Assembly: GCA_036504735.1 (NCBI GenBank)
Contig: DASXUQ010000012.1
Coordinates: 62,001-126,000 of the forward strand
Length of the DNA stretch: 64,000 nt
From: a bacterium
Lineage (GTDB): Bacteria > Electryoneota > RPQS01
Reading direction: 5' to 3'
The notes below the pieces were generated by a model. It searched no databases, was not told the DNA's origin, and saw only the letters and a program-made list of their open reading frames with translations. The translations under genes were made by a program, and so were the position numbers. This document shows, in pieces, positions 42,904 through 51,759 of this stretch; the first letter of the stretch is position 1, and each line of letters starts with the position of its first letter.

Positions 42904-43989
42904 TTACGGAATCCACACGCCTACGGAATCAGTAGTCCACCACGTGCCCGTCGGGTAGACAACGCCGACCTTGTAAAAGTAGACCATGTGGGCGACGGCC
43001 GTAGAGTCGGTGTAGTAGGTCGGAGGATTGTACTCTTCTCCGCGCGGCAGGGAACAGAGGGTTGAGAAGGCCGATAGCGTATCGCGGCGGGCGACGAGCA
43101 CCGAGTCAAACCCGCGGCTGCGGTTCTGCCACTGAAGTTCCACAATGCCGCCGGCATGAACCCAGGCCCCCAGCTCCGCAGGGACAACGGGGGGCAGAGT
43201 GGTAAGGCGTAGCGTGTCCGAGGCCGGAGAAACGCCATACTCATTGGAGGCCTTGATCCACACTGAATAGTTGGCCAGGGGGAGATAGTCCTGAACGGAG
43301 TACTGCCAGTTCTGGTTAGGAAACGTGTCCGCCTCGATCTGCGCAGCCCCTGCGGCACGCCGGCACACAATGAAATCATCTATTCGCGGCGACATGGCAC
43401 ACCACTGAACGTACAGGCTCCCATACGGACTCTCGAAGAGGGTATCGGCCGCCGGAGCCGCAGGTGCGGCGTGAGACGGTACTGCATAGTCATAGGTCAG
43501 AACAAAGGGGATAGTCCGGCTTACGATGTTGGCTCCGCGGCTTGTGCTGACCTGTACGTAGAAGTTACCGCGAATATCCTGATGGTAAGACGAGTAGTTG
43601 AAACTGGACGTCGCGCTGCAAAAATCGATGTTGAAGGTGTCGGATGCCGGATGCAACACCGGACCAAACGGTGCGAAGCTTCCATAGGAATACTGTTGCA
43701 TGTACACCTGCGCGTCCTGAATCTCACCCGGCACACTGGCAATAACGGTCGCCGTGAACGTCGTATCCAGCGTAAAACCCCACGGGCACTGGCAGTAGTA
43801 GCTCGGATGGTTGCACTCTACCCAATTGAACAGCGCCACCACCGTGTCCCCCGGTGTTGGATTGGTGATCATCACCAGACCCGTGCTGTCCGGCGTTATG
43901 TTGTAGGTGTTGTAAATCTTGTCCCCTTCGGTGGTGCAACCCGCCATGTACAGAGCCGCCACGCAGATCAGCAACAGAAAACGTTTCAT
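42904..43989 (-). CDS. Fn3-type lipoprotein of unknown function
   Basis: The protein has about 361 residues from the ATG at 43989, which opens a lipoprotein signal MKRFLLLICVAALYMAGC (lipobox ending at Cys18). A longer frame to 44091 has no signal-like start. The mature part has a 110-residue N-terminal domain with several cysteines (CNHPSYYCQCPWGF), then two Fn3-like domains with YVQWCAMSPRIDDFIVCRRA and VELQWQNRSRGFDSVLVARR. It is probably a surface-exposed binding protein. It is encoded directly before the GH92 gene, so it may assist glycan binding for that enzyme (inference). Confidence 0.75.
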   Translation of the reverse strand: MKRFLLLICVAALYMAGCTTEGDKIYNTYNITPDSTGLVMITNPTPGDTVVALFNWVECNHPSYYCQCPWGFTLDTTFTATVIASVPGEIQDAQVYMQQYSYGSFAPFGPVLHPASDTFNIDFCSATSSFNYSSYHQDIRGNFYVQVSTSRGANIVSRTIPFVLTYDYAVPSHAAPAAPAADTLFESPYGSLYVQWCAMSPRIDDFIVCRRAAGAAQIEADTFPNQNWQYSVQDYLPLANYSVWIKASNEYGVSPASDTLRLTTLPPVVPAELGAWVHAGGIVELQWQNRSRGFDSVLVARRDTLSAFSTLCSLPRGEEYNPPTYYTDSTAVAHMVYFYKVGVVYPTGTWWTTDSVGVWIP

Positions 43990-44298
43990 CAGATGTCCCC
44001 GGTGAGGTAGATAGCAATGGGCTTTGTGTGGGACAATCTGCCGCACGGTCTCCATCTCCACCGCACCCAAGCAGCACACCAGTGTTCCCACATCGCATGG
44101 TGCAAGTTACAACAGTTTCACGTATAAGGCAAGAGTTTTGCTGAAGAAAGTTGCAGCAATGCTCGTCTGCAAATCGCGGGAGACTTTCCCCCACAGCTTT
44201 GTAAAATAAGATCTTGGAGCGATTGAACCACGTTTTCAAAATAGAAAAAGGGTGAACCCGCAGGCTCACCCTTCCCTGTTCTGTTCTGGCCTGCCCGG
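43990..44298. other. intergenic region with terminator
   Basis: No gene can be supported. The right part holds the terminator of the 44299 gene. The part before 43990 should carry the promoter for the lipoprotein-GH92 pair; an AT-richer stretch lies around 44120-44250. Confidence 0.5.
44240..44273 (-). terminator. terminator of the large secreted protein gene
   Basis: On the minus strand AAGGGTGAGCC, a four-base loop and GGTTCACCCTT (one mismatch) are followed by TTTCTATTTTG. Confidence 0.88.
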
Positions 44299-46776
44299 TT
44301 ATGGGCAGATATGCCGCAGCACGTAGCGCCGGTTCAGGGATACCGCCGACGGATCCATCCACGCATTGAATCCCACCGTGGCATTCAGCGTTACCGCCAG
44401 CGTCCACGGCGGCAAGGGATTGTGCGGATCGAACGCCGCATTCTTGTCGGTGGTATTCCAGACCTCGTAGCTTCCCGCCACCGGTGCGGTAAACGTGAGC
44501 TGCACACACGAGTCCTCCCGCGCGGCATTAATGCGGTAAAGCGTGACATCCCGCGCCGAATCGCAGGTGGCCGTGTTGCAGGTTCCATCACTATAGATGG
44601 TGAGGTTGTACGGACCCGACCCTGTGCTGTAGTAGCCGACACGGATAATGTACGTCCCGGCCGGCATGGTGTCTGCCACAAAGGAGTTGAGCCCCGTGGG
44701 ACGGTGGTGCACCCAGTGGAGTCCCGTGGTGTCGAAGTAGGAGGCATCGTCATCACACAGGAATTGGGTATTCAGGCAGCACTGATTGTTGTTCCAGACC
44801 ACAAGATACATGTCGTTGGGTTCAAGCTTCATCTCCACGAGGCGGCAAGACGACAGTGTCAGCCGGTAGAACAAATCGGGGCTGCTGCTGATCGTCCCCT
44901 GTGTGGTGCCCGCACAGGTATCGGTACAGGTTACGTCGCAGCCCAGTGTGGTCCCGGTGGCAAAAATCGAGTCCGCCGCGCCGAAGCTGATGGGAATCGC
45001 TCCCGCACAACCGTCGCCGGGAATACACGCGTTGGTCGCGCAGGTCATGCCCGCCGTCCATGTACCGCCAAGAGCCGTGCAGGCGGCCTGCGTAGTGTCC
45101 ACGCAGGAATTGCCGCCATTGTAACAGCAACGCATCCGCGAGCAGCTCATGATGTTCAAAGAGTACGACGGAATGCAGGTGGAAAATTCCGTCGCCACCA
45201 TGATGTAATAGGTGCCCACCGTAAAGTTAGTGCAGGCCGTCTGCACCGGCCCGGAGTTCGACGAGGTCGCTGAGACAATGCAGTTCGAATCGGGCGGGCA
45301 ATGGTTGCTTACCAGAATACCGGGATAGTAGAAGCTGCCCGTGCCGGGGTTGACACTGATCAAGTATTGCCCCGGCTGCGTCACGGTCCAGCGGTAAATC
45401 TTGTCTGCATAGGAGTCGTACGCTCCAAGGCAGGTGGCCGTGTACCGCGTGGGATAACCGCACGTGGTTTCCCCGGTGAGATTCACAACGTTCGAACCGG
45501 CATGCAGATCCCAGCAGTCGGTGGCGTTGACCAGCACACGGATCGTATCATTGGTGTGATCCAGGTCTCCGGGCAGATCCGTCCACACCACGAGCGTGTA
45601 CTGACCGGCCACAGCGGGCATAGTAATGTTGGTTGCAAAGGTGTGAGCATCCACGCCGTACTGCGCCAGCGAGGGTGTGGTTTCCGTCACCACCGTGCCG
45701 TTGTTGAAACGGTACTTGACCGGCGAGGCTTCGGTGGTAGAACCCGCATTGGTAAAGGTGGCCTGAATCTGCACCGAGCTGTTGATGGGATAGGGTATGC
45801 CCGGCAGCGGATTTTGAACCGAAGACGTGGCGTAGTCATGCAACAAGCTTGGCAATTGGTAAAACCAGATGGCGCGGCCATTCACCAGCGGCATCACGGT
45901 ATTGGCGCTGCTTCCGCAGCGGTAGGCAAGGGAATTGCTGGGTGAGGCCAAGCCATTCTGAACGCCCACCGTGCCCATCGGAGCGCCACCTGCCAGCGAC
46001 AGATTATTGTACTGGAGTTTGATCTTGCCGTTGCTGTACAAAATGACTTCGAACTTCAGACTGGATCCCGCATAGGAACTGCTCCAGTAGCCCACGGAAT
46101 CATACTCGATCACCAGATAGCTGCCGAAGTTGCGGAAGCCCACCGTGTTGACTCCGACGGAATGTCCGCCGTTATCGAGGTGCAGATCCCAGACATACGG
46201 CAGGATCGCCGGGCCCCATGTGGATTGCTGCGGAATGCAGGACGTGTAGTTCGAAGCCGACGCCGCGCCGAACTCGATCTGGCCATTCGAACACACCCAG
46301 AAAGAGTCGCGATTCACGCCGTAGAAGGGGAAGGCAAAGCCGATGGGATACTTGCTTGTGCTCGTCCCGTCATCATGGCTGGTCCAACCGCTGACCCATG
46401 TGGCCTGCGCATCACCGGTCAATTCAATCCAATTATAGGTGGCGGTGTCCGGGGATACATTGTCCTTATAGCGATAGCCTCCCCCATCCGGGCCGCCGAC
46501 ATTGTCCAGACTGTTTCCGCTGCGCTCCAATCCAAAACGGTACACCAGTTCCTTTTCCTCCGGCGTCATATTGCCGGTGGCCTGATAACGTGCCCACGCG
46601 GCGTGCGCCGCGCTGAGAGCTTCGTCGCCTTGCAGAACCGAGAGAGCGGTTCCGGCAGACGGTTTGACATGCTTCGGGTCATTTGGATCCCACGTGACTT
46701 TTGTTTGCACAGCCAAGGTGAGTGCGGCAAGGCACAGCAGCCCCAGAATTACCCAAAATCGTGAACGGACTTTCAT
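44299..46776 (-). CDS. large secreted cysteine-rich protein, paralogous module to 1-3106
   Basis: An 825-residue exported protein with signal peptide MKVRSRFWVILGLLCLAALT. Residues about 90-310 (45853-46500) form the same module as in the protein at 1-3106: FAFPFYG, SNGQIEFG, LVIEYDSVGYW, FEVILYSNGKIKLQYNNLSL and GTVGVQNG. Next is a CARDB-like domain (NPLPGIPYPINSSVQIQATF onward). Two cysteine-rich beta domains with PPC-like character follow (RWTVTQPGQYLISVNPGTGS and LFYRLTLSSCRLVEMKLEP). Between them is a short insert CCYNGGNSCVDTTQAACTAL, a motif found in secreted FCB proteins. No sorting domain is visible and the C-terminus is YVLRHICP. The function is probably adhesion or surface structure; no enzyme motif was seen. 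Confidence 0.8.
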   Translation of the reverse strand: MKVRSRFWVILGLLCLAALTLAVQTKVTWDPNDPKHVKPSAGTALSVLQGDEALSAAHAAWARYQATGNMTPEEKELVYRFGLERSGNSLDNVGGPDGGGYRYKDNVSPDTATYNWIELTGDAQATWVSGWTSHDDGTSTSKYPIGFAFPFYGVNRDSFWVCSNGQIEFGAASASNYTSCIPQQSTWGPAILPYVWDLHLDNGGHSVGVNTVGFRNFGSYLVIEYDSVGYWSSSYAGSSLKFEVILYSNGKIKLQYNNLSLAGGAPMGTVGVQNGLASPSNSLAYRCGSSANTVMPLVNGRAIWFYQLPSLLHDYATSSVQNPLPGIPYPINSSVQIQATFTNAGSTTEASPVKYRFNNGTVVTETTPSLAQYGVDAHTFATNITMPAVAGQYTLVVWTDLPGDLDHTNDTIRVLVNATDCWDLHAGSNVVNLTGETTCGYPTRYTATCLGAYDSYADKIYRWTVTQPGQYLISVNPGTGSFYYPGILVSNHCPPDSNCIVSATSSNSGPVQTACTNFTVGTYYIMVATEFSTCIPSYSLNIMSCSRMRCCYNGGNSCVDTTQAACTALGGTWTAGMTCATNACIPGDGCAGAIPISFGAADSIFATGTTLGCDVTCTDTCAGTTQGTISSSPDLFYRLTLSSCRLVEMKLEPNDMYLVVWNNNQCCLNTQFLCDDDASYFDTTGLHWVHHRPTGLNSFVADTMPAGTYIIRVGYYSTGSGPYNLTIYSDGTCNTATCDSARDVTLYRINAAREDSCVQLTFTAPVAGSYEVWNTTDKNAAFDPHNPLPPWTLAVTLNATVGFNAWMDPSAVSLNRRYVLRHICP

Positions 46777-47174
46777 TGACCTCTCCTCCGGAAGTGTTCG
46801 TTTCCATACTGGACTTCATCAACATCTGGTCTTGGGAAAGTGGATGAAAGCAGCCTCGAGGGCTTTCCTTCGCGGTCTCTGTATGATAAAGAGAAAACCC
46901 TGTTTTGTCAACATCCTGAACGATGTTTTTTGACAGACCCATGTCCTTACCGAAAAAGCTATACTTAAACCCATGTAGGCCTATGAAGGAGTTACTCCGC
47001 TCGCTTTTCCAACGTGGGCAATCGCCCCGCAGAGTAAAGTTGGATCAAGGCTCTTGTCTGCACTTCCGCCTGCGCCGCGCAGATCTGACGGCACCCCTTC
47101 AGCTCGCCTCCTCAAAAAGAAACGGGCTGACCTGTAGGGTCAACCCGTCCGTATCTTAGAAAAAGGGGGCGCGC
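46777..47174. other. intergenic region with shared terminator
   Basis: The 398 bases between two leftward genes contain no supported gene. The left part must hold the promoter of the 44299 gene, and the right end contains the terminator at 47120-47150. Short frames on both strands are low-complexity or overlap the hairpin. Confidence 0.5.
47120..47150 (-). terminator. terminator of the M3 peptidase gene
   Basis: ACGGGCTGACC (47122-47132) pairs with GGTCAACCCGT (47138-47148) with one mismatch. On the minus strand TTTCTTTTTGAG follows. Confidence 0.85.
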
Positions 47175-49004
47175 TTACTGTTCTTGCGTGTGCAGCCAGC
47201 GTTCATATTCCGCGGCCATCTGCTCGAAGGTGTCATCTTCGGTGGAGGCAATCAGTTCGTCGCCGTGTATCATTCGAATCTTCGCGCCCAGTTCCACCGG
47301 CCCCTGATCATCAGGCAGGATTTTCTCCTTCTCAATAATCACATCGGTCTCGGCCAGCATCACTTCGAGCGGTTTGTTGACCAGATCCACCGTTGCCTTG
47401 GCAGAGAAGGGCTTGCCCGTCAGTTCTTCAATGTAGCGGAAGAATGTTTTCGAGTTGCCCGGCTTCCAGTAAATATCGGCCAGGGCGCTGCCGACGCGCG
47501 GATTATCCGTAATCCGCCCGTCACGCTCGAGGAAAAAGGCCCGCGTCTGGTAGACCGCCATCTGGGCCAGCACATAGGCATGGTAATAAGCCGACGAATC
47601 GCTGGCCAGCAGGTGCGGCACGCTCAAAATGGGGCGGGCATCCGAGGGCTGATGGACCATCTGGGCCTCAATGCGCCGTCCGGCTTCGAGAATATTCTTC
47701 GGTGTCAGTTCGCTGTCGGACATCCCGTAGAGGGCGCGTTCGAAATAGGGGACGATCATCAGTTTGCGCAGTTGATGAGCCAGGAACGTGTGGCGCTCTT
47801 TGAGGGATCGCTTTATCAGTTCCGCCGGCATGGGCTGCCCGGCCTCATTTTTGGCATAGCGCGTCAGCCAGTCCGGATCGCCAACCACGCTATCGAGAAA
47901 CATGGACTGCGTCTCGGCAAAGGCAATAGACGTCGGCGCGAATTCCTGCGAGTAGCACGGCGCGGGCATCTCAATATTGGAGAAGTGCGCCGCGTGGCCG
48001 CCTTCATGGAAGAGTGTCTCCAGCGCGCGCTTGCCGCTGCCGACCTGTCCCGGCACCGCATTGGCCGTGAAATTGATCCGCGCCGGCAAAAATTCCTCGC
48101 GGTTGATGAACGCCGGTACCGGGCCATGCATGAAACCGTTCTCATACTTGCCCTTGCGATCCACCAGATCCAGTGTCAACTTCGCGCCATGGTAGCGGAT
48201 ACCCATCTTGGCAAAGGAGCGGCCCCAGTTCAAGAGCGCCGATCCGAAGCGCAGATAGGGGTCCAACTCGGCGCTGAGATCTCCGGCGGTGGCAAACTCG
48301 AAATTCCACGGCTCGATGGCCTGCGGTCCCTTCGCCTTCGCCACGGCCTCCACCGATGCGCGGCCAACCTCACGCGTGTTGACTTCCAGCTCATCGAGCA
48401 CACGGAACAGCTCCTCAATAGAGAAGCCTTCGAACATCTTCACTTTCCAGTCATAGAAATCGCGGTAGCCCATCAGGCGGCCAAGGCGGTTGCGCTCCTT
48501 GACGATCTCGATGAAGCCATTCTCCAGCACATAGCCTTCAATCGAGCGCAGCCCTTCCCACGCCGCCTTGCGGATGCCTTCTTCCGGATTGGTCATCACC
48601 ATCAGGCGGAGCTTGACGGAACTGCTGGGGACCAGTGCGCCCGTTTGCGGATCCTTGTATCCCAGTTTCATTCGCGTGCGGGCATTGGCCAGATCCGCTT
48701 CCATGCCGACGATTTTGCTCATTACGGCCAGGGCTTCTTTGCTCTCCATGGCGTTCACTTCAAAGAAGTGCAGCCAGCCTTCGAGGCCCACGCGCTCTTG
48801 CTCGCCAAGGCCGGGTTGCCCGAGAGCCTGGCGCAGCTTGGGAATCCAACTGCCGTCGGTGGTAAACTCCTTCAGGCGGATCTCGTTCTTTTCCAGCACA
48901 TGTTCATCCCCGCCCTTCAGTCCCATTTTAGCGGCCCAGAAGGCGTCCTCTTTGGCAGTATGCAACGTCAGATAGCGCTGGTTGAGGTCATCCAGAAGTG
49001 TCAT
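47175..49004 (-). CDS. M3-family oligoendopeptidase-like metallopeptidase
   Basis: A 609-residue cytoplasmic protein from the ATG at 49004 (MTLLDDLNQRYLTLHTAKED), with CAGGAA before it. The frame extends to 49148 but the extra residues look untranslated. The zinc motif LFHEGGHAAHF has HExxH at His333-His337, and the downstream MPAPCYSQEFAPTSIAFAET supplies the third ligand glutamate region typical of family M3 (thimet oligopeptidase/PepF). These enzymes degrade short peptides inside the cell. No signal peptide is seen. It is transcribed alone. Confidence 0.9.
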   Translation of the reverse strand: MTLLDDLNQRYLTLHTAKEDAFWAAKMGLKGGDEHVLEKNEIRLKEFTTDGSWIPKLRQALGQPGLGEQERVGLEGWLHFFEVNAMESKEALAVMSKIVGMEADLANARTRMKLGYKDPQTGALVPSSSVKLRLMVMTNPEEGIRKAAWEGLRSIEGYVLENGFIEIVKERNRLGRLMGYRDFYDWKVKMFEGFSIEELFRVLDELEVNTREVGRASVEAVAKAKGPQAIEPWNFEFATAGDLSAELDPYLRFGSALLNWGRSFAKMGIRYHGAKLTLDLVDRKGKYENGFMHGPVPAFINREEFLPARINFTANAVPGQVGSGKRALETLFHEGGHAAHFSNIEMPAPCYSQEFAPTSIAFAETQSMFLDSVVGDPDWLTRYAKNEAGQPMPAELIKRSLKERHTFLAHQLRKLMIVPYFERALYGMSDSELTPKNILEAGRRIEAQMVHQPSDARPILSVPHLLASDSSAYYHAYVLAQMAVYQTRAFFLERDGRITDNPRVGSALADIYWKPGNSKTFFRYIEELTGKPFSAKATVDLVNKPLEVMLAETDVIIEKEKILPDDQGPVELGAKIRMIHGDELIASTEDDTFEQMAAEYERWLHTQEQ

Positions 49005-49207
49005 AATCGGATTCCTGAGAGGTGAAATAGTGAACACCGCGGCAAGATACAGGATGAGCGGTGCATTGTGGCCGCCCCATGCCCTTTTGATAGGCAAAAG
49101 CGGTGAATTGTTGCGCCCGAATTTGGGCAGAAAAAAGTCCGCAACCATAATGTACGGCGCGGACCGCTGTAAATCAACCCTGAAGGGTTCTTGTCGAATT
49201 TTTCGGC

Positions 49208-49801
49208 CTACATACCATGCAAACCGACCAGCAGCACCAGATATTTGCCGCTGTCCTCAAAGGTGGTGCCACGCTTGAGCCCGATCCAGCGCGGCTTGTG
49301 ATGCGCCGGATCATGCGCCAGAAATTTGCCCTTCGGGTCGCAGTAACCGGATAGCACTACGCTATGATAGACCGGGTTGCGCCGCGACGGCTTGTAAATC
49401 AGAATCAGCGGCCTGCCCCGGACAATGTGTTCGGCGGCCTCGGCGGGGGTCAGTTGCAACACGGCGGCAAACAACCTATTCCCGTCCGTGTCCCGCAACT
49501 CCGCGGCATTCAAGCGATGCGTCAGGGAAATCAGCTCGAGCGGCAGCGCCGTGTCGGGCACCACCGCTTGAAAGCCATAGTAATCGAGCACCATATCCAC
49601 GCAGGCGGCAAGACAGTCGGACTGCTTCTGCTGATCCCGGTGCCGCACATTTAGCACCGATTCGCTCCCGCGCTGGGACTCCGCCAAGTGCCCGGTCAGC
49701 GCGGCGCACGAGACGTAGAGCAACGGAGCGGCCAGCAGCACCGGCCACCTGAGCAGAGCCGCTCTATGGTTTCCGCTGAATACCATCTCTGACGTCTTCA
49801 A
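49208..49801 (-). CDS. C39-like papain-fold cysteine peptidase, membrane-anchored
   Basis: The protein has about 197 residues from a TTG at 49801, or 192 from the ATG at 49786. A hydrophobic leader near residues 17-33 (LRWPVLLAAPLLYVSCAAL) looks like a signal anchor or imperfect lipobox. The rest is a C39-type peptidase: QQKQSDCLAACVDMVLDYYG with Cys63, HSVVLSGY with His146, and HDPAHH with Asp164, a complete triad. C39 peptidases cleave double-glycine leader peptides, but free-standing exported versions have other, mostly unknown targets. The start overlaps the end of a small membrane protein gene (49798-50145), suggesting they work together. Confidence 0.82.
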   Translation of the reverse strand: MKTSEMVFSGNHRAALLRWPVLLAAPLLYVSCAALTGHLAESQRGSESVLNVRHRDQQKQSDCLAACVDMVLDYYGFQAVVPDTALPLELISLTHRLNAAELRDTDGNRLFAAVLQLTPAEAAEHIVRGRPLILIYKPSRRNPVYHSVVLSGYCDPKGKFLAHDPAHHKPRWIGLKRGTTFEDSGKYLVLLVGLHGM

Positions 49802-50145
49802 CTGATCACGCGGATGATGACCACGGCCAGCAGCACGATCACCAGGATGTAGATAATATCAGTCGTGGATGCGACACCCACCGGAACTTCCTTGATGCCG
49901 GCCTGCGCCAGCAGACTATCCCCCTTCACTTGCAGAGAGTCCGCTTCCGCCTGCGTCAGGATGGCCGTGCCTTTGGGTCCGGCGTCAGGCTTAGCGGTCA
50001 TCTGCGATGCAGGTTTATCCGCCTGTGGCGCAGCAACCTTTCCGCTTTGCGGCGCGGACGGCGAAGTCTGCGGGGCAGGAGTGACCGCCACGCACCATGT
50101 TGTTAAAAGAAGGATCATTGCGAATCCAAGCCATAAGGTCTTCAT
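49798..50145 (-). CDS. small exported protein with C-terminal membrane helix
   Basis: A 115-residue protein. It has an N-terminal signal-like helix (MKTLWLGFAMILLLTTWCVA), a Pro/Ala/Gln/Lys-rich linker (about 22-60), a short helical stretch (LTQAEADSLQVKGDSLLAQA) and a C-terminal helix DIIYILVIVLLAVVIIRVIS. It is not recognised as a family. The stop overlaps the start of the C39-like peptidase gene by four bases (TTGA), so the two are co-translated. It may be the membrane partner or the substrate of that peptidase (inference). Confidence 0.7.
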   Translation of the reverse strand: MKTLWLGFAMILLLTTWCVAVTPAPQTSPSAPQSGKVAAPQADKPASQMTAKPDAGPKGTAILTQAEADSLQVKGDSLLAQAGIKEVPVGVASTTDIIYILVIVLLAVVIIRVIS

Positions 50146-50227
50146 ACTGTTCTCCGTTGACTATAGATAGCTGTCCATAGGGTCTTAAAGATAGAGTGGT
50201 TTGCAAGAATAAGCGCCGTTTCAAAAG

Positions 50228-50256
50228 CAGAAAGCCCCATCGATGACGGGGCTTTC
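50228..50256 (-). terminator. terminator after the CsbD-like gene
   Basis: GAAAGCCCC (50230-50238) pairs perfectly with GGGGCTTTC (50248-50256). On the minus strand TGCTTTTG follows. It lies about 70 bases after the gene. Confidence 0.8.
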
Positions 50257-50326
50257 TTAGCAATAGTTGGTGAACCTTGCGCGGGCTCTCGTCCGGCGAA
50301 CACAAGGCCTTAAGGAGAAAGCCGCA

Positions 50327-50512
50327 TCAGAGGTCGGAGATCATATTGCGGATTTCTTCCTTGGACTTGCCGATTTTGTTCTGCAATCTGCCGAGGAGTT
50401 CTTCCTCTTTGCCCTCGGAAAAAGTCAGATCATCATCCGTCAGGTTGCCGTAGCGTTGTTTGAGTTTGCCTGCCACTTCGTGCCAGTTGCCCTTAAAATT
50501 GAGCTTGTTCAT
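50327..50512 (-). CDS. CsbD-like stress protein
   Basis: A 61-residue soluble protein matching the CsbD family: MNKLNFKGNWHEVAGKLKQ, then YGNLTDDDLTFSEGKEEELL and a last helix. CsbD proteins are small, charged and usually induced by general stress; the molecular role is unknown. A very strong ribosome site, AAGGAGGAG, precedes the ATG, consistent with high expression. It is a single-gene unit. Confidence 0.93.
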   Translation of the reverse strand: MNKLNFKGNWHEVAGKLKQRYGNLTDDDLTFSEGKEEELLGRLQNKIGKSKEEIRNMISDL

Positions 50513-50588
50513 AATCTCCTCCTTGGAGTTCTAAGGATAGTACCTCGTCTCCCAAAAAGAGGTTCCGCTACGACATCCGATGCTCAAT

Positions 50589-51551
50589 TCAGCGCAGGAA
50601 AATAATAGCGACGCCGACCATTGCAATCACCGTTCCGGCAATCGTGCGGAAGGTGGGCGTGCCGTCCCCACGCAGCCAGACTACGGGCACTACCAACAGC
50701 GGATACAGCGTGGAAAGTGTGGCTACCACCCCGGCTTCGGTGGTCCGGTACGCAAAGAGCACCAGCGAAACCCCCGTCACCGGGCCGAGCAGCGAAGCCA
50801 GCAGCAGCGGACGCAGCGCGTCTTTATTTTTCAAAACCGGTTGAATCCGATTCAGATTTCCCGTCGCCATTCCCCACACCCACACCATCAGGGCCGCGGA
50901 AAACATGCGGAAGAAAGCCGTGGGAATCGCGGCCATGGTGCCGTTCATGGCAATCTTGGCTACCAGCAGTCCCGTCGCCTGTCCGAACGCGCCCATCAGC
51001 CCGTAGATAATTCCCGCCTTCAAATTGGCGACCGGCGCGCCATTTTCATGCTGCTCGGCAATGACCCAAATAATACCGCCGGTGGTCAGTAGGATGCCAC
51101 CCCAGGCAACCCAACTCAAGCCCTCTCCCAGCAGTGGCACCGCAAGCAACGCGGTCACCACCGGCGTCGAAGCGGAGAGCAGCGTCGCCCGGCGCGGTCC
51201 GATCAGTGTCAGAGACCGGAAATAGAAACCGTCACCGAAGGCCAAACCCAAAAACGCCGAGAGCGCCAGCAGCCAGAGTTGCATGTTGGTTGCACCCTGA
51301 GGAATCACCTTGCCGCTGGAGAACCAGAGAAAAATTCCGAGGCACAGCGCCGCAAACGGCAGACGAAACATGTTCATGCCCAGCGGCTGGGCTCTCTTGC
51401 CCGCTTGGGCAAATAGCAAGGAGGTTGCTGTCCAGCAAACGGATGCGCTAAGTGCCGCCGCCTCGCCGGCATATCCAAAAGTTGAAAGACTCACGCCAAT
51501 CCCAAAGTAGTAGAATCTACGCCTTTCCTGACCATCACCATATCCGATCAC
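50589..51551 (-). CDS. EamA/DMT-superfamily transporter
   Basis: The protein has up to 320 residues, with ten membrane helices in two five-helix EamA repeats: LLFAQAGKRAQPLGMNMFRL to WVIAEQ and AGIIYGLMGAFGQATGLLVA to VAIIFLR. Members export small metabolites or amino acids; the substrate cannot be told. The longest frame begins with GTG at 51551, whose first 20 residues are polar. A GTG at 51494, just before SLSTFGYAGEAAALSASVCW, is a plausible true start because the first membrane helix begins there. Confidence 0.88.
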   Translation of the reverse strand: MIGYGDGQERRRFYYFGIGVSLSTFGYAGEAAALSASVCWTATSLLFAQAGKRAQPLGMNMFRLPFAALCLGIFLWFSSGKVIPQGATNMQLWLLALSAFLGLAFGDGFYFRSLTLIGPRRATLLSASTPVVTALLAVPLLGEGLSWVAWGGILLTTGGIIWVIAEQHENGAPVANLKAGIIYGLMGAFGQATGLLVAKIAMNGTMAAIPTAFFRMFSAALMVWVWGMATGNLNRIQPVLKNKDALRPLLLASLLGPVTGVSLVLFAYRTTEAGVVATLSTLYPLLVVPVVWLRGDGTPTFRTIAGTVIAMVGVAIIFLR

Positions 51552-51759
51552 GGTCCCGGATCGTGTCTCACCATTGCAGAGTTAATCTAAGCAATCTGAT
51601 GTCAAAGTCAAGATTAGGTCCAAAGCTCCGCCGAAACTTGAAGAAGACGCCTGCCACAGCGGGAATAAATACAGAGCTTTCCGCGAGTTATAAGAGTGTA
51701 AGGAGTATACTTGGGGATGAACGTGCGATGTTTTACGAATTGAGCAGTGATGCTTTCCT

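Noticed and set aside
46923-47159. A 78-codon plus-strand frame in the gap before the M3 peptidase terminator.
   Set aside because: Its end runs through the terminator hairpin, and the translation has no conserved character.
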